Assembly (NCBI GenBank): GCA_008921705.1
Contig: VFFE01007128.1
Coordinates: 2,269,673 to 2,333,672 of the forward strand
Origin: Burhinus oedicnemus
Lineage: Eukaryota; Chordata; Aves; Charadriiformes; Burhinidae
DNA length: 64,000 nucleotides
Direction of reading: 5' to 3'
Positions 60,053-64,000 of this stretch are shown here, one piece after another. Within the stretch, counting starts at the first letter, position 1. Each line of letters begins with the position of its first letter. Under the pieces are notes generated by a model. It searched no databases and had not been told where the DNA came from. It saw nothing but the letters and a program-made list of their open reading frames with translations. Made by a program: the position numbers and the translations under genes.

Positions 60053-63000
60053 AACAAAATCTGATGACAATAAATCTTGCTATTACCAAAGCAAATTCTT
60101 CGGAGTCTAGAATTTCACTCTCAAGGATATTTTGCATGTAGATAGGTTGTGGGTACACTTAGTTTAAATAATGTGTCTGAAACATCCAGGAAAGCTTTAC
60201 CTCTATATACACTGTGTGAGGAAATAAGTGCATTCGGTTTTCAATGGCACGTCGGAATAAATTGATCATTACGTGATTATTGGATTCAACTGAATGTACA
60301 GGCATGATTGCACGTTGCTGTATTTTGACCATACCTCAGGTGGGACGTAGAGTTAGTTACTCTTCTTTAGAGCTAATACAACCAATGGTGTAAGACAGGA
60401 AGAGAAGACTATCGGAAGGCCATAGGTAGTTAGGAAATCAGTTGTATGTCCTATCTGCATGACAGCAGTATGTGTAGTTACACAATGTTAACAAGACTCA
60501 GACAGGGCATCGGTATGGCACTGACACAGGGAGAAGAGCCCTGTGTACAGCACGGACAGTCTTACTATCTGCTCCACCTTGGTTTTTATTGGAGAACTTT
60601 CACCCACATTCGAGGCACTTGTCAGAGCTCAGCTTGCCCTGAAGCAGTCAGAACTAAAGAAATATGGCTTCAGGCTTCAAATTTGTAAAGAGAAGATGAT
60701 GAGATAGTGAAGTTGGGTTAGAAAGTGTGAAGAAATAAACAGCTGGGGAAAACATTTTTGAAAGGAAGAAAATAGCATAGTAAAGAAATTCGGAAACGCT
60801 TTGATGAGATGCTAGATGTGCTGACTTGCACAGCTTGTGCCAGAACAAGATGTAGGGGTCGCTGGGCAGCTTGCACAGGACCTCATACTGTAAAACCCTT
60901 TCCCATATGTCAGTGTTACATGAGAAAGGAGTAGACCAGGCTCGCTCATATCCCAGTTTCAACAAGGGCTGTGGAGATCATCTGACAGCCTCGGGGCAGC
61001 TCTGGCTTGTGCCTGTGCCCAGAACAGGCTTATTCGAAGGATGAATAGCGGACAGGAAAAGCATGGCTGTCTCAGAGGTGCTGTCGGATCTTTGGCTGCA
61101 GGTTGAGAGTAAAGTGTTGCTGGCCAAAATGAATCGGACCTCCCCAGGACAGCTCAAAAGTTATGGCAAGCCAAGAGCTAGTATCTGTGTCGGTCACTGA
61201 GCAGGAGGGATGAGCGTCAGCTCAGCTTTACAAACAGAATAGTTAGTCCAACAGCTCCTGCTCAAGGGGGGTACTATGAGCAGGGGACAATACGTATACT
61301 CTGCAGTTGAAGGAGGAGGAAAAGGCCAGTTGACTGGCAAGCAGGGATTGAATCACAGCACTGTTATAGTACTTTAATTGACATTTCAGTGTTAGAGCCA
61401 AAAAGAGGACTGCAATATTTCACAAAATACTTTTTAATGTGTTAGGTGTTGAAAACTGTAGCGTGAAATATGTGTGCACTTTTGGTATTAGCTGGGAATA
61501 TGGTAGGTAGGCTGGGCTAACACGGACCACTCTGAGAACTGAGTGGCAGAAAAAAGCCATTCACATCCAGTAGGCAACAGGTAGGCTGTGGCAGGGTGGA
61601 CATGATGTCATGCTAGCCAGATGTGTGCCTCATGGCTAACGCAGGCTTTACCAGGGCCTGTCCCGCTCACTTGCCCTGAGTTTGTCCTGAGAAAGCCTCA
61701 CACAAAGTTCTGGGTCAGGAAGGAGCTATTTCTGAACTGACGACTTTCAAATGCTCGACCTTGCAGCCTTCCAGGTACTGGAGGATGAAATCCTGCACAA
61801 GGGGATACTTTCAGAAATTTTTTTGACCTATTGCCTGGTTTGTTTCTTTGCTTGTTTAGCACACAGTAGTTTGAAACTGACCTGTAAGTCTAATAGGTAT
61901 GTTAATCTGTATCTGCGGTGGTATGTATATGGTAAAAGAAACAGAACAAATGAACTTACTTTAGCCAATACATTTAAATAAAAAGTCATCATGGCAAGAC
62001 GCATAGTCTTGCTCTGACTGACTCACGCTTGCTTTAAGTTCCAGGAATGCCTAAGAGGGCAGCGTCATCCCCTCCAAAACAGTTTTTCTTTTCACATGGG
62101 ATTATATCAGCAAGCAGCTACCTCTAAGGCATTATTTTTGCCAGACCATCAAGCTCTCTGTGCCAGCTTCTCCCTTAAAGCTTATATGGATGGGGCGTCC
62201 CTTCCAAATAAGCCCTGGGGGCAGGAGAGGTGCCCAGTGGAGGGAGCCGCAAAGGGCAGCGCTTTCACCAGCTCTGCATTATCCAGGGAGAACAGGGCGG
62301 TGGGTGGAGGCGCCTGGTGAGTACTCCTCTGCTCCCCTCTGCGCGCCGCAAATGAGAAAAACAGCGGCTAGCTACCATGGAAAAAATGTGTCCTTGCTGG
62401 AGCCATACAGCTTCTCACCGGCCTTGCTGGAGGGACATCCCTGCACCCCGGGAGCGGTCTGCGCGCTCCTCCTGGCGGCTCTGCTCCCCAGCCACCCACC
62501 TCGCTGCCAGGCCAGCCCGCTGCCGGGCCGGCTGGCTTCCAAAAATCACTGCAGCCAGTTTTTTTTTAAATAGACACTGTGCTACACTAAACTTCATTTG
62601 ATCTTCACACACACTACTATGCTACTGTTCAGGTCTGTGCCTTGACTAGGGCAGATCAAAAAAAAAAAAATTGAATTAGCTGACACTTCTCAATATATGT
62701 GAATAATTTATTTTGTCTTTTTTTTCATTTCAGGCTGGTGAAATAGGAAGATTCAACCAGACTGAGATTTCAGAGCACCGGTGGCTGAGTTTGAAAATTG
62801 AGGTTTGTTTTCTTAAGACTGAGTAAGACCAAACCTTGCCTAGGAAACTCCTGCTGGTTGACCTCAGTGTCCTCCACAGGTCTGCTGGGCACAGACTAAT
62901 GCTGCAAAACTTTCTTCTGAACAGCAGGCCTAAATCTCTTTGTTCTGAGGTTCACTTGGCACAGCAGGCAGGCAGGGCTGTAATTGCCTGGTTCTCAGGC

Positions 63001-64000
63001 TGCTTTGACTTGTGTGTGGGGGCAACCCTGGTGGGATCATCAGGGGCTATGTGCCACATATGGATGAGTACAGCATAGAGGAGATGTGCTGTGCCACTCT
63101 GCGTTCCTGTTGCATCCTCTGTGCCAGTGCTGGAGCAACGTGATTAAGGAATAAGTAGGGTCAGAGGGCTTTTTACCAGCAAGAATTATTCTCCAGCCTG
63201 TTTCTGTCTTCCAGGAAAAATGCAAAGGGAAGAGATTTCAGTCTGGTGCTTGTTTGTGAATTTAGCTTGTGAATCACTGGTGAAGGGAACCTTACTACTG
63301 CTAATCTGTTATAGTACACGTGGGAAGTTTTCACCTTAGAGACTTCATTTACCAGCCTGTTTGTTGCAGATTGTTTCATTCATGAGATATCAGGTGACTG
63401 AAATGGGTTTTAAAACAAAGAGTGCTTAATGTTGAGTAATAAGCTGGAATTCACTCATGTCTGGGACATATCTGGCAGTTCTGCCCTGACACTGAAGCTA
63501 GAAATCATGACGCTTCCAGAGCCTGGAAAACACAAATATTTGTTAGCTATATGTGCATATTTGGCTAATGAATAACATTGCTTGGGGTTCTTTAAAAGCA
63601 TCAATAAACTGTGTTTGATACTGCTAGGTGGACATCCAGTACTTTCCACAGAGGACTTGCACTCCGAGCCACAACAGCGGTAAAGGTGAGATGGCCAGAT
63701 TCACTGTGGGTCTTCAGTAACTCTGCTTGGAGAAAGTTACTGTGACTTTCAGAAGAGAAAGCAGTGATTACTTCACTTGGTAATATTTGTAAGTCCACCA
63801 GTTCACTTGTTGTGCAAATCTATGTAACAAGTCTGCCAGCAAAGTCAAAATCAACAAATCTTTTAAACTCTAAGAGATGACTTTTTCCTTTTTTTTTTCT
63901 TTAATAAGGAAGACTTCTCAAATGTCTTGTTGGTAACAGCTGGAGACCTCAGCCAAAGTATGTAGGGCACTACCAACTTTTTTATACATGTTGCTGTCTG
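60053..64000. other. Intergenic right end
   Basis: No recognised gene. The only notable patch is the CpG-rich segment at 62190-62545 with a downstream splice acceptor at 62733. Confidence 0.6.
62190..62545 (+). promoter_or_regulatory. Small CpG-rich patch, possible transcript start
   Basis: A local GC- and CpG-rich island in AT-rich intergenic DNA. It contains a consensus-like plus-strand donor (cctg|gtgagt, GT at 62317-62318). A strong acceptor, ttttttttcatttcag, ends at 62733. No recognised protein is encoded. It could be the first exon of a non-coding RNA, an unannotated 5' exon, or an enhancer. Confidence 0.35.

Noticed and set aside
62160..62573. 137-codon frame at 62.2 kb as a protein gene
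   Set aside because: It overlaps two other frames in a GC-rich patch and has low-complexity composition. The patch is reported as a possible promoter or non-coding exon instead.
48315..64000. PAQR9 as the expected next gene
   Set aside because: PAQR9 is a single-exon gene of about 375 codons. No frame of that size or with seven-membrane-segment PAQR motifs exists in the window.

Overview
This is nuclear DNA from a bird, most likely a neoavian. The evidence is compact vertebrate genes with GT-AG introns, avian CR1 LINE 3' ends in reverse orientation, a solo LTR of a type I recall as common in Neoaves, a CpG-island promoter, and AT-rich introns full of T/G-rich simple sequence. There are no bacterial, phage or CRISPR features.

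Region by region: (1) About 1-12,460 holds the 3' half of TRPC1 on the + strand. Six coding exons encode the last ~361 residues (S3-S6, pore, TRP box, STIM1/Homer-binding tail), followed by a ~1.7 kb 3' UTR with tandem AATAAA signals. The 5' exons lie left of the window. (2) About 12,460-15,345 is the short intergenic gap between two convergent genes. (3) 15,345-~43,200 holds a complete PCOLCE2 on the - strand. Nine coding exons encode a 418-residue secreted protein: signal peptide, CUB1, CUB2, Thr-rich linker, NTR. Its first exon sits in a CpG island at ~42,770-43,500. The introns hold an ancient degenerate CR1 copy, a probable old LTR fragment beside exon 4, a G-rich tract, a long T tract and a ~152 bp ATTAT pentanucleotide array ~250 bp from exon 1. 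(4) 43.5-64 kb is intergenic on present evidence. It contains a ~1 kb solo LTR with a 5-bp target-site duplication, two CR1 3' ends, a polypyrimidine tract and a small CpG-rich patch at ~62.2-62.5 kb with good splice signals that may be an unannotated transcript start.

The gene order TRPC1 (+) then PCOLCE2 (-) matches the conserved amniote arrangement (human 3q23, recalled). PAQR9, which follows in human, is not seen. The two genes are neighbours but not functionally linked: one is a cation-channel subunit, the other an extracellular enhancer of procollagen processing. I found no undescribed biological system. The best leads are the 62.3 kb candidate promoter/exon pair, the pentanucleotide array at the PCOLCE2 promoter, and the LTR-derived sequence abutting a PCOLCE2 exon. 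Family and homology statements come from memory of the proteins and repeats; no search was run.
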